From assembly GCA_046152925.1 (NCBI GenBank), contig JBJXFX010000022.1:1-13929 (forward strand): a stretch of DNA of 13,929 bases, given 5' to 3'. This DNA is from CAMAUF01 sp046152925 (lineage in GTDB: Bacteria > Chloroflexota > Dehalococcoidia > Tepidiformales > Tepidiformaceae). Both the position numbers and the translations under genes were made by a program. How positions within the stretch are numbered: the first letter of the stretch is position 1; each line of letters opens with the position of its first letter. Below, piece after piece: positions 1 through 7,186 of the stretch. Under the pieces are notes generated by a model. The model did no database searches. It saw only the letters and a program-made list of their open reading frames with translations, and was not told where the DNA came from.

Positions 1-54
1 CGTGCCAGGGAACCCTTCGGATGCTTCCCCGAATGGGGCCCCCTCCCTGGCACG
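1..54. repeat. Perfect 11-bp inverted repeat, possible hairpin or terminator
   Basis: Bases 1-11 (CGTGCCAGGGA) are the exact reverse complement of bases 44-54. A smaller CCCC-GAAT-GGGG hairpin sits inside at 27-38. No T-run follows on either strand within the window, so a classical intrinsic terminator is not proven. It may end a gene lying left of the window, or be a dispersed palindromic repeat. Bases 55-257 hold no convincing gene; a short ORF at 91-288 overlaps the next gene and has no recognisable content. Confidence 0.6.
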
Positions 55-257
55 GCGACGCCTCGACCAACCACGCCCCCGGCAGCGCACGTGGGCGTAT
101 TGCTATCTCTGACGAATCTACTGCCTCCGCTCAGCCATGGCTGCTTCCGGCGTAACACTGCAACCGTTTTCCCCCCCACACGGAGCGGCGCTGCGTGCGA
201 TAAGCTTGTAATCCGAGGCCGCCCCCGGTGTCTTAACGAAACGGAGTGGGGTTCGCT

Positions 258-1958
258 ATGGGGACCCGCGATCTGGGAGCACCCGTGACTAGCAGCGGCG
301 CCGGAATCAGTGCCTCTCCCCTGACCGATGCCGCCCTTGTCCTCCGGGCCGCCGCTGGTGAGCAGGAAGCCCTGGCCGAGCTTTACTCCCGATACGTTGA
401 TAGCGTGTTCGACTTCCTCTTCCGGACGCTTCGTGACCGTCAGGAGGCGGAGGACGCCACGCAGGACACCTTCCTGAAGGCGATGCGCGGCATGGGAAAC
501 CTGGAACAGCCCGAGCGGTTCAAGAGCTGGCTGTTCGCGATCGCCCACAACACGGCGATGAACCGCATCCGTGGCCGCGGCCGGGCTATCTCGCTGGACC
601 AGCCTCCGCCAGGCGGCGACGACGACGGCCGTCCGCCCAGCCTGGACCTCGTCGATGACGACCGGCTCGGCCAACCTGAATCGGCGCTCGAGGCCGCCCA
701 GGCGGGGCGCCTCGTGTGGGAGGCAGCCGCCGGGCTGGACCGGCGAGAGTACGCGGTCCTCGACCTCCACGTCCGCCAGGGGCTCACCTCGCCGGAGATC
801 GCCGAGGCCCTCGAGGTGAGCAAGAACCACGCAGCCGTGTTGCTGAACCGCGCGAAGGCGTCACTCAAGGAGGCGACGGCTGCGCTTTTCCTTTCCCGGT
901 TTGGCGGCACGCAATGTCCCGAGCTTGGCCGGCGACTCGCGTTAGCCGGCAACCCGAACTTCGGCCCCGACGTCGCCAGCATCGTCCGGCGCCACGCGCG
1001 GGGCTGCGCCGAATGCCAGGCGGCCGAATCGCGCCTCCTCGCCCCAGAGGTGATCCTGGCGGCGCTCGTCCCCATCCCTGCGGCGGCCGCGTTCAAGGCG
1101 GGGCTCTTGGCCTCGATCGCCGGGGGCGTCGCGGCGGTTGGCGCCGGCACCGGTGCGGGCGCTGGCGCTGGTCTGGTAGCAGGGGCCGCGGGCGGAGGCG
1201 GCGCAGGTGGCGCCACGGGGGCTGGCGGCGGCCTCGGGGTCGGTGCGATTGCTGGCGGAGGCGCTGTCGGCGTTGCGGCCACGGTGCTCGGCGTCATGTT
1301 CGCGCTCGGCATTTTCAGCTCGGACGAAGCACCTCCACCCGCCGTGCCGGAACCAACCCCGACGGTCCAACCCGTCATCGCGCCCCCTTCGCCAACTGCG
1401 ACGGCAACCGCCACTCCGACGATCCGGCCGACGCAAACGCCGACGCCCACACCTTCCCCGACCCCGACCCCGCCGCCACCGGCCAGGGCGCTCTCGACCG
1501 ACTCGCCGCCGGAACGGTTGGTGATCGGCGGGCTCGCGATCAACGCCCCGATCACCGTGAAAGGGCTGATCGAGGGCGGGACGCGGATGGACAGCCCGGA
1601 TGGACCCGACGAGATCGCGTGGTACGGGTTCACGTCGCCACCGGGGCGGCCCGGGAATGCGGTCCTCTCCGGTCACTACGACTTCATCCGGCGCGGCCCC
1701 GCGGTCTTCTTCGACCTGCACACCCTTCAGTCCGGCGACCCCGTCGCGCTCCGGCTCGAAAATGGCGTCACCCTGCTCTACACGGTGCTGAGCTCGACGC
1801 TCTATGACGTCGAAACCATCCCGATGCCAGAGCTTATCGCCGGCGGCGCGGCCCCAGAGACGATCACGCTGATCACCTGTTCGGGTGATTTCGACGGTGC
1901 GGACTATTCGGAGCGCCTCGTGGTCGTGGCGGCGCGAGTCGGACTCCTCCCACCGTAG
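258..1958 (+). CDS. Membrane-tethered ECF sigma factor fused to a C-terminal sortase
   Basis: One uninterrupted frame of 566 residues. Residues about 30-105 are a sigma-70 region 2 (EDATQDTF, then a WLFAIAHN stretch). Residues about 150-210 are region 4 with a helix-turn-helix (LTSPEIAEALEVSKNHA). Next come Cys220 and H246-x3-C250-x2-C253, the Hx3Cx2C pattern of zinc anti-sigma domains. A Gly/Ala-rich stretch leads to one hydrophobic segment (about 332-354), then a Pro/Thr stalk (about 357-410). The C-terminus (about 418-566) is a sortase with its usual triad: His473 in SGHYD, Cys541 in TLITC and Arg553 in SERLVVV. The predicted topology is sigma inside and sortase outside. I infer that proteolysis would be needed to free the sigma part. 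The ATG at 258 is preferred over GTG at 246 because GGAG/GGGG (243-251) lies just before it. No sortase substrate with a C-terminal sorting signal is seen in the window. The domain calls are strong; the function of the fusion is unknown. Confidence 0.92.
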   Translation: MGTRDLGAPVTSSGAGISASPLTDAALVLRAAAGEQEALAELYSRYVDSVFDFLFRTLRDRQEAEDATQDTFLKAMRGMGNLEQPERFKSWLFAIAHNTAMNRIRGRGRAISLDQPPPGGDDDGRPPSLDLVDDDRLGQPESALEAAQAGRLVWEAAAGLDRREYAVLDLHVRQGLTSPEIAEALEVSKNHAAVLLNRAKASLKEATAALFLSRFGGTQCPELGRRLALAGNPNFGPDVASIVRRHARGCAECQAAESRLLAPEVILAALVPIPAAAAFKAGLLASIAGGVAAVGAGTGAGAGAGLVAGAAGGGGAGGATGAGGGLGVGAIAGGGAVGVAATVLGVMFALGIFSSDEAPPPAVPEPTPTVQPVIAPPSPTATATATPTIRPTQTPTPTPSPTPTPPPPARALSTDSPPERLVIGGLAINAPITVKGLIEGGTRMDSPDGPDEIAWYGFTSPPGRPGNAVLSGHYDFIRRGPAVFFDLHTLQSGDPVALRLENGVTLLYTVLSSTLYDVETIPMPELIAGGAAPETITLITCSGDFDGADYSERLVVVAARVGLLPP

Positions 1959-2004
1959 GCGTCTAGCCTGGCGCCCTTCGCGGCGGGCGTCGCATTCGCT
2001 GCCT

Positions 2005-2010
2005 TATACT
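2005..2010 (+). promoter_or_regulatory. -10 box (TATACT) of toxin-antitoxin pair 1, leaderless geometry
   Basis: TATACT ends 6 nt before the GTG start at 2017, so transcription would begin at or next to the start codon. The stretch before it (GCGGGCG..CGC..TCGCTGCCT) recurs upstream of pair 2. No good -35 box is visible. Confidence 0.6.
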
Positions 2011-2016
2011 GACGGG

Positions 2017-2283
2017 GTGACGACTCGCGAATCTGCCCATGCTCTCCTGGATGCATTGCCGGAATCAGCCCTCGACGATGCGCTTGACCTCCTCCGTGCA
2101 ATGGCGGGGGTGCCTGATGCAGGGCGGGATCCCCTTGATGAAGCACCGGTGGTGGATGAGCAGCTCTCGACATTAGACGTGGATGCCATCGAGGCTGGCT
2201 GGGCAGACGTGCGCGCCGGTCGCCGCCGCTCCTCGGCCGAAGTCAACGCCATGCTTGCTGCCCTCGCGGGTTCACGTGACTGA
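2017..2283 (+). CDS. Antitoxin of RelE/ParE-type pair 1
   Basis: An 88-residue acidic protein whose C-terminal coding region overlaps the start of a RelE/ParE-like toxin by 8 bases, the usual antitoxin-first arrangement. The N-terminus (TTRESAHALLDALPESAL) is almost identical to that of the antitoxin at 2617 and similar to the MTTREAVHALLD start of those at 9766 and 10332. The C-terminal third (DVDAIEAGWADVRAGRR) fits a helical toxin-neutralising segment. I see no classical DNA-binding fold, so the antitoxin call rests on position and family repetition. The GTG start is chosen because homology among the four copies begins there and the -10 box lies 6 nt upstream. There is no Shine-Dalgarno sequence beyond GGGG. 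Confidence 0.8.
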   Translation: MTTRESAHALLDALPESALDDALDLLRAMAGVPDAGRDPLDEAPVVDEQLSTLDVDAIEAGWADVRAGRRRSSAEVNAMLAALAGSRD

Positions 2284-2533
2284 CTTCGCCTGGTCGTCAC
2301 GGGCAATTGACGACTTGATGGCCATCGCCCGGCTGGACTTCGACCAGGCGTCCCGGATCAACGATGCAATGCAGCTCCATGCACGAACTCGCCAGGGAGA
2401 TGTCGTCAAGCTTGCCGGACGCCGCGATGAATGGCGACTGCGGGTAGGCAAATGGCGAGTTATATACACGCGGCATACGGACGGCACACTGGAGGTCCTT
2501 GCGATTCGTGACCGCCGGGATGCGTACGAATAG
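2276..2533 (+). CDS. RelE/ParE-family toxin 1
   Basis: An 85-residue basic protein of the RelE/ParE fold. It has an N-terminal helical hairpin (WSSRAIDDLMAIARLD), a GDVVKLAGR turn, the strand block EWRLRVGKWRVIY and a conserved C-terminal RDRRDAYE. The GDVxKLxG-x-WRLRVGxWRV pattern is typical of RelE-type ribosome-dependent mRNA interferases; the related ParE branch poisons gyrase, and sequence alone does not settle which this is. The GTG at 2276 gives a start just before the WSS helix, aligned with the other copies, and overlaps the antitoxin by 8 bases, which implies translational coupling. Confidence 0.85.
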   Translation: MTDFAWSSRAIDDLMAIARLDFDQASRINDAMQLHARTRQGDVVKLAGRRDEWRLRVGKWRVIYTRHTDGTLEVLAIRDRRDAYE

Positions 2534-2604
2534 CCGGTTCCGGGCGCGCGCTTCGAAAGTCGTGAGTCCGCACCCGCTGTAGCGGGCGCCGCCTCCGCTG
2601 CCTC

Positions 2605-2610
2605 TATACT
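2605..2610 (+). promoter_or_regulatory. -10 box (TATACT) of toxin-antitoxin pair 2, leaderless geometry
   Basis: TATACT followed by GATGGG and then the GTG at 2617, the same 6-nt spacing as pair 1. The sequence just upstream also matches the pair 1 promoter, so the promoter was duplicated with the module. Confidence 0.6.
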
Positions 2611-2616
2611 GATGGG

Positions 2617-2859
2617 GTGACCACTCGCGAATCTGCCCACGCCCTCCTGGATGCATTGCCGGAGTCGGCCCTCGAGGATGCGCTTGCGGCGCTCGACCGG
2701 ATCGCTGGCCGCATCTTCTCGGACGAAGACGAGGTGCTCTCGCCGGAAGAGCTCAGCGCCATCGCTCGCGGGCGGGAGCAGATCAAGGCTGGCCGTTGGC
2801 ACTCCGATGAGGCCGTCGACGCCATGCTCGCACGGTTCGAGCCGGCGTCCCGCCCGTGA
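2617..2859 (+). CDS. Antitoxin of RelE/ParE-type pair 2
   Basis: An 80-residue acidic protein. Its first 23 codons differ from the antitoxin at 2017 at only about six bases, but the two diverge after that (here DRIAGRIFSDEDEVLSPEEL). The C-terminal part (IARGREQIKAGRWHSDEAVDAMLARF) keeps the same pattern as the paralogues and probably binds the toxin. The gene overlaps the toxin start by 4 bases (GTGA). The antitoxin role is inferred from position and from repetition of the arrangement; no domain is recognised directly. Confidence 0.8.
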   Translation: MTTRESAHALLDALPESALEDALAALDRIAGRIFSDEDEVLSPEELSAIARGREQIKAGRWHSDEAVDAMLARFEPASRP

Positions 2860-3104
2860 ATCAGTGGTCCGACCAGGCGCTCGACCAGTTGAACGAACTT
2901 GCCGCGAAGGATTTCCGAACGGCCAAGCGCGTCCGGCAGGCGATCTCGGCCCACAGGGACCGCGGCGAAGGCGACGTCAAGAAGCTCCAAGGCATGGATG
3001 GATGGCGACTTCGCGTTGGCGATTGGCGGGTGACGTTCGATCGGCTCCCGGACGGAGATCTCAGGATCGACGCGATCGTGTTGCGCCGGGATGCGTACGA
3101 ATAG
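2856..3104 (+). CDS. RelE/ParE-family toxin 2
   Basis: An 82-residue toxin with the same fold as its neighbour: helix WSDQALDQLNELAAKD, then GEGDVKKLQGMDGWRLRVGD and the end RRDAYE. It starts at a GTG that overlaps the antitoxin stop by 4 bases. The last codons and about 15 bases past the stop (3084-3118) match the end of toxin 1 (2513-2547) almost exactly, while the N-terminal half is much less similar. RelE-like mRNA cleavage is the likely activity; the ParE-like alternative cannot be excluded. Confidence 0.86.
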   Translation: MNQWSDQALDQLNELAAKDFRTAKRVRQAISAHRDRGEGDVKKLQGMDGWRLRVGDWRVTFDRLPDGDLRIDAIVLRRDAYE

Positions 3105-3125
3105 CCGGCTCCGGGCGCATCTGGT

Positions 3126-3153
3126 TTGCAAAGGCCTGGCGTTCGGCTACGAT
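3126..3153 (+). promoter_or_regulatory. Putative sigma-70 promoter of the CSLREA gene
   Basis: TTGCAA (3126-3131) and TACGAT (3148-3153) are separated by 16 bases and lie 20 bases before the ATG at 3174. This is a reasonable match to -35/-10 elements, by eye only. Confidence 0.4.
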
Positions 3154-3173
3154 GCCGCCCACTTTCGGAACGG

Positions 3174-6134
3174 ATGGGAATTACGGCGATGGCGGGTGGC
3201 GCCCCCAACCCCATGGCCCGGTACGGCTTCATGCTCGCCATGTTCCTCCTGGCGGTCGTGGCTGCTGCGGTCCGCGATTCGTCAACCCTCGCCGCCACCA
3301 CGATCACCGTCACGACCACCGCCGATTCGCTCGCGGCCGACGGATTGTGCTCGCTGCGCGAAGCGGTGATCGCGGCGAACACCGACACGTCGCAAGACGC
3401 CTGCCCACGCGGCACGGCGCCCGAGCTGATCGAGCTTCCTGCGGGGACGTACACCCTCGCGCTCGCCGGTCAGGGTGAGCACCACGCCGCCAGCGGTGAC
3501 CTCGACCTCCGCGGCAATCTCACGATTCGAGGCGCTGGGCCCGGCCTGACGGTCATCGACGCCGCAGGATTGGACCGGGTGTTCCACATGATCGGCGGCC
3601 CGATCCGGCTCGAAAGGCTGACGATTCGCGGCGGCATCGACCCCGAGGAAGTGGGCGGCGCCGGAGTCCTGCAATGCGCCGCCAACCACACGCTCACCCT
3701 CGACAACGTCATCGTCGAAGACAACGTCTCCGGGGCCACGGGCGGCGGCGTCTTCGTCTGCCAGGGGACGGACGATGGCCTCGCGCTCGACATCCGTGAC
3801 AGCACATTTCGCCGGAATCGGGCGACGTTTGGCGGCGCGGTCGGCCTTTCGTCGCTGACCATAGCCGCGATTTCCGGGAGCAGCTTCACGGACAACACCG
3901 CTGTGGTCTTCGGGGGCGCCATCTCCGGCAACGGCCACCTGACCATCACCAGTTCGGCGTTCACCGCGAACGTCGCGACCGCCGGCGCGGGGGGCGCGCT
4001 CAGGCATGGCTTCGGCAACTTGGATGTCACGAACACCACGTTCTCCGGCAACTGGACCAATGGCGGGGGCGGGGCGTTGGACCTTTCGGGGTCGAGTGTC
4101 ACCACGCTGACGCACGTCACGATTACTGCGAACACGGCCGACGCCGACCAAGACGGCGAGCCTGCGGATCTCCCGGCCGACGGCGGCGGCATCCTCAATC
4201 GTTCGGACCGGCCGCTCGTGCTGCTGAACACCATCCTCGCTGGGAACACCCGCGCCGGCGGGAGCCCCGATTGTGCTGGCAGCTTCACTTCGTTCGGCGG
4301 CAACCTGCTCGGCGACGTTGCTGGCTGTTCCGGCGCGGGTGCGGGCGACGTGATCGGTCCGCCAAACCTCGCGCCGCTGGAACGCGGCGTCCACGCGCTC
4401 TGTCTCGGAAGCGGCTCGCCCGGGAGCGCGTGCACGGGCCGCAGCCCGGCGATTGACTTCGCGGCGTGCGCGTCCGGCGTCGATGGCGACCAGCGCCGCC
4501 AACCGCGGCCGTCGGGTGACGCCTGTGACGCTGGTGCGTACGAAAGCGCCGGCGCTCCGGGAGCGGCCGGCCCGGTCCTCACCTTCACGCTCGAAACTGC
4601 GGGCGGACGCGCGTACGAGGGCGGGTGGACGCGCGAGTTCGTACGACTGCGCTGGAGCTGCATGGTCGCGGACGGCCGCACGGTCGCCGGGCAGCCGGCT
4701 GACGCGAACTATGAGACAACCGGGACGCACACCACCCCCGCGGCGCAGACCTGCGAGGACTCCGAAGGCGCAACGTCGACCCCCGTCAGTGTCTCGCCAA
4801 CCACGGTGCGGATCGATCGGACGCCGCCGGCACTCACGTTCAGCTTCGGGAGCTATGTGAGCCCTTCGTGGACGAGTGCGCCGGTGACCATCGATTGGAG
4901 CTGCGACGACGCGCATTCCGGGCCGAGCTCCGCGCCCGAGGACACGCGCCTCGCCACCGGCGGAGCCCACGATCTGCCCGCGGCGACCTGCATCGACGCC
5001 GCTGGCAATGAATCCGAGCCGTCGGACCCGCCGCCCGCGAACATCGACCTGACGAAGCCCGTGCTCAGCTACACGCTCACCCTCGAACCCGGCGGCGCAG
5101 GGTACGCAAGCCCGGAGGCGGTCGCTGGCCCGGTCGCGCTGCGGTGGACGTGTACCGATAGCGGGGGTTCCGGGGTGGATACCGCAACCGTCCCGGGCGA
5201 TACTTCGTTCGCCGCCCCCGGCGACCACGACCGGGCCGCCGCGACCTGCGCCGACCTCGCTGGCAACGTCTCCAACTCTGCGGACCCACCGCCAGTCGTG
5301 ATTGCCGGTCCAGCGGACGTTGAAGCGCCCGTGCTGGAATTCAGCCTGGCATTCGAGAACGGCGAGCCCTATTCGAGCCCCGCGTGGGCGGCGGGCCCCG
5401 TGTGGCTGCGATGGACGTGTGTCGACGAGCCTGGCGGTTCCGGAGTGGACGCGACGACGATCCCCGCCGACCACCTGTTCGACACAGACGGCGCCCACGA
5501 CCCGGCGCCCACGACGTGCGCCGACAACGCCGGGAACGCATCGCTCGCCGTCGACCCGCCGCTGGTGCGCATCGACCGGCACGCCCCAGTCGTCGCGGTC
5601 ACCGTCGAGCGTGCCAACGCGCTGCCGGGCTCGGCCGCGGCGGAGCCCCTCGACCTCGATCGCTGGTACAACCATCGGCTGCGCATCCGGATTGCCTGTG
5701 GTGACGCCGGCTCCGGCGTGGCCCGGAACAGCCTACCGGCGGAGTTGCTCTCGTCGTGGGGCGTACGGCGCTTTTCGCCCCCTGGCGAGTGCGTCGACCA
5801 CTTGGGGCGGGGTGCCACGCCGCCCAGCGGCTGGCTGAAGGTCGATACCCGGAAACCGACCTGCGCGATCGCGGTCTCGGCGCGGCCGCGCCCCGGCGAA
5901 TCGCGCTGGGTCACGCTCACGGTCCGCGCTTCCGACGTCGGCTCTGGCGTGGCGAGCGCCGAGATCGTGGCGATCACGCCCGCTCCGCGCTGGGGGCCGG
6001 CGCTTCCAGCGCCGTCGGGATCGTCCTGGGAATTGCTCGGAGGCCGCGGTGCGTACTGGGAGGTGAGCGCGCGCGTCCGCGACCACGCCGGCAATGAGCG
6101 CTGGTGCACGCGTCAGGTGCGTGTGCGTTCGTAG
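3174..6134 (+). CDS. Secreted CSLREA / beta-helix protein with Ig-like repeats
   Basis: A 986-residue exported surface protein. A hydrophobic segment (about residues 18-33) is a signal peptide or anchor. The diagnostic CSLREAVIAAN motif of CSLREA-domain proteins starts at residue 59. Residues about 95-350 form Gly/Asn-rich repeats with turns such as GGGVF, GGAVG, GGAIS and GGALDL, typical of right-handed parallel beta-helices. Residues about 365-460 resemble a 'choice-of-anchor Q' domain (NTILAG, NLLGDVAGC, GDACDAGAYE). The rest holds about five or six Ig-like repeats beginning near residues 469, 555, 629, 720, 806 and 900, with recurring WxC and TC.D..GN motifs. The two cysteines per repeat suggest disulphides outside the cell. 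No LPxTG-type sorting signal ends the protein. ATG 3174 is chosen over TTG 3126; ATG 3189 or 3213 are also possible. The substrate is unknown; carbohydrate binding or adhesion is a guess. Confidence 0.85.
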   Translation: MGITAMAGGAPNPMARYGFMLAMFLLAVVAAAVRDSSTLAATTITVTTTADSLAADGLCSLREAVIAANTDTSQDACPRGTAPELIELPAGTYTLALAGQGEHHAASGDLDLRGNLTIRGAGPGLTVIDAAGLDRVFHMIGGPIRLERLTIRGGIDPEEVGGAGVLQCAANHTLTLDNVIVEDNVSGATGGGVFVCQGTDDGLALDIRDSTFRRNRATFGGAVGLSSLTIAAISGSSFTDNTAVVFGGAISGNGHLTITSSAFTANVATAGAGGALRHGFGNLDVTNTTFSGNWTNGGGGALDLSGSSVTTLTHVTITANTADADQDGEPADLPADGGGILNRSDRPLVLLNTILAGNTRAGGSPDCAGSFTSFGGNLLGDVAGCSGAGAGDVIGPPNLAPLERGVHALCLGSGSPGSACTGRSPAIDFAACASGVDGDQRRQPRPSGDACDAGAYESAGAPGAAGPVLTFTLETAGGRAYEGGWTREFVRLRWSCMVADGRTVAGQPADANYETTGTHTTPAAQTCEDSEGATSTPVSVSPTTVRIDRTPPALTFSFGSYVSPSWTSAPVTIDWSCDDAHSGPSSAPEDTRLATGGAHDLPAATCIDAAGNESEPSDPPPANIDLTKPVLSYTLTLEPGGAGYASPEAVAGPVALRWTCTDSGGSGVDTATVPGDTSFAAPGDHDRAAATCADLAGNVSNSADPPPVVIAGPADVEAPVLEFSLAFENGEPYSSPAWAAGPVWLRWTCVDEPGGSGVDATTIPADHLFDTDGAHDPAPTTCADNAGNASLAVDPPLVRIDRHAPVVAVTVERANALPGSAAAEPLDLDRWYNHRLRIRIACGDAGSGVARNSLPAELLSSWGVRRFSPPGECVDHLGRGATPPSGWLKVDTRKPTCAIAVSARPRPGESRWVTLTVRASDVGSGVASAEIVAITPAPRWGPALPAPSGSSWELLGGRGAYWEVSARVRDHAGNERWCTRQVRVRS

Positions 6135-6168
6135 CCGTGGGGTGTGGACTGGGCTCCGGCGGCGGGAC

Positions 6169-6174
6169 TATGCT
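6169..6174 (+). promoter_or_regulatory. Putative -10 box (TATGCT) of the Panacea-type operon
   Basis: TATGCT lies 20 bases before the GTG start at 6195 and is followed by a good ribosome-binding site, GAGGAG (6182-6187), at a spacing of 7. A weak -35 (TGGACT, 6145-6150) lies 18 bases upstream. Confidence 0.4.
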
Positions 6175-6194
6175 CGAAGCCGAGGAGCGCCGTC

Positions 6195-6734
6195 GTGGAG
6201 TTTGTGTTCGACGAGGAAAAGGCCACCGAGGCCGCGGCGTACCTCTTGGAGCTCGCCGGCGGCACGCTCGATGCCGCGATGCTCATGAACCTGCTGTATC
6301 TCGCCGACCGCCAATCGCTCATCGAAACAGGTATGACGATCACCGGCGGCCAAATGATCGTTACGGACTACGGCGCCGGCTTAGTCGAGATCGTGGATTT
6401 GATTCACGGGACGAAGCGGGCTGCGACGTGGAATGCAACGATAGCAACGACGATGGATCGGGGCGTGGAATTGGCGTCACCTCGAGCAGATTATCGCAGG
6501 CTTGCCCGATTTGACACTCAAACGCTCGCAGAGTTGTGGGCGAAGTACGCTCCCCAATGCACCCACCTCACTCCGGATGTGCTGAATCTCGTCGAATTCC
6601 ACGACTGCCAAAGAGAATCACCGATCGTTGACCACCGACTTATCTTGCGAGGCGCTGGGTTTGACGAGGAGGATATAGCGTTTGTCGAGGACCGGGCCGA
6701 AGGCTACCGGTCTCTTCGTGCTGTTCTCGGCTAG
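6195..6734 (+). CDS. Panacea (DUF4065 / SocA-like) antitoxin
   Basis: A 179-residue protein. Residues about 6-100 match the Panacea/DUF4065 pattern: FDEEKATEAAAYLLELAGG, then MLMNLLYLADRQSLIETGMTITGG and a DYGAGL turn where the family usually has YGP. Panacea proteins neutralise many unrelated toxins, and SocA (same domain) acts as a proteolytic adaptor. The next gene starts inside this gene's stop codon (TAGTG), so the pair is translationally coupled, as in a toxin-antitoxin operon. The GTG at 6195 is preferred because GAGGAG precedes it and the conserved domain starts right after; an in-frame ATG at 6144 would add 17 residues unlike the family. The lower GC and different codon use of the middle part suggest horizontal acquisition. 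Confidence 0.78.
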   Translation: MEFVFDEEKATEAAAYLLELAGGTLDAAMLMNLLYLADRQSLIETGMTITGGQMIVTDYGAGLVEIVDLIHGTKRAATWNATIATTMDRGVELASPRADYRRLARFDTQTLAELWAKYAPQCTHLTPDVLNLVEFHDCQRESPIVDHRLILRGAGFDEEDIAFVEDRAEGYRSLRAVLG

Positions 6735-7108
6735 TGTTAGGGCAGTCGTTTTGGAACTACGACGTAAATGGCCACCTCTGGGTCGTGGTAAGTGATGAGT
6801 CGGCGGATGGCCGCCTAGCGCTCGTAAGCTTTACGACACATCGGCCCGGAACGCGCCTGTGCTCATCCAGCTGCGTGGTGGTCGAGGCGTCGGAGTATCA
6901 CGAGCTGAAGCGCGCATCTTGCGTCCACTACCGGAGGGCCGATCTCACGTCGGCGGCCACGCTTTGGGAGAGCATCGAAAAGCGTATCTTCCCGATGGGA
7001 CGGCCCGTTCCAGCGGCTGTCCTGTTGCGTATCCAGCGAGGCTGCCTTGAATCAGACCTCGTTGCGCCAGCGGTGGCGGCGCTTGTCCGGGCCACACTCG
7101 CGAGATAA
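6734..7108 (+). CDS. Putative toxin partner of the Panacea protein
   Basis: A 124-residue protein that starts at a GTG sharing one base with the upstream stop. An N-terminal beta-rich section (GHLWVVVSDESADGRLALVSFTTH), a second block ending near SEYHELKRASCVHY, and a helical C-terminus resemble the small SH3-like barrel layout of PemK/MazF-type proteins. I cannot assign the family firmly. The H-L-W-V-V-x-S-D opening and the following S-F-T strand are the main hints. Position directly after a Panacea antitoxin is the best evidence that it is the toxin. It has four cysteines (three near the centre), which is notable for a small cytoplasmic protein. The gene ends about 24 bases before a bidirectional hairpin. 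Confidence 0.6.
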   Translation: MLGQSFWNYDVNGHLWVVVSDESADGRLALVSFTTHRPGTRLCSSSCVVVEASEYHELKRASCVHYRRADLTSAATLWESIEKRIFPMGRPVPAAVLLRIQRGCLESDLVAPAVAALVRATLAR

Positions 7109-7131
7109 GCGCAATCGGTGGCCAAGACGAA

Positions 7132-7162
7132 CGAGGGGCGCGACATCGTGCCGCGCCCCTCG
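7132..7162. terminator. Bidirectional hairpin between convergent genes
   Basis: A perfect 11-bp stem (CGAGGGGCGCG, 7132-7142, with 7152-7162) closes a 9-nt loop. AAAAAG follows on the plus strand, so minus-strand transcripts read CTTTTT just before the stem. It lies between the stop of the plus-strand operon (7108) and the stop of the minus-strand SDR gene (7187), where a shared terminator is expected. No U-tract follows the stem on either strand, so it is not a classical intrinsic terminator. Confidence 0.65.
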
Positions 7163-7186
7163 AAAAAGACCTCGGACGGAATCGCC

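Noticed and set aside
440..1633. 397-codon open frame on the minus strand
   Set aside because: Antisense to the sigma/sortase gene; low-complexity Ala/Pro/Gly sequence mirrors its Gly/Ala and Pro/Thr stretches.
1600..1958. Separate sortase gene starting inside the fusion
   Set aside because: The sortase fold begins before this point, no ribosome-binding site or promoter is seen, and the frame is continuous with the sigma part.
3282..5675. 797-codon open frame on the minus strand
   Set aside because: It lies wholly antisense to the CSLREA protein, is Arg/Gly-rich without any motif, and results from the high GC content.
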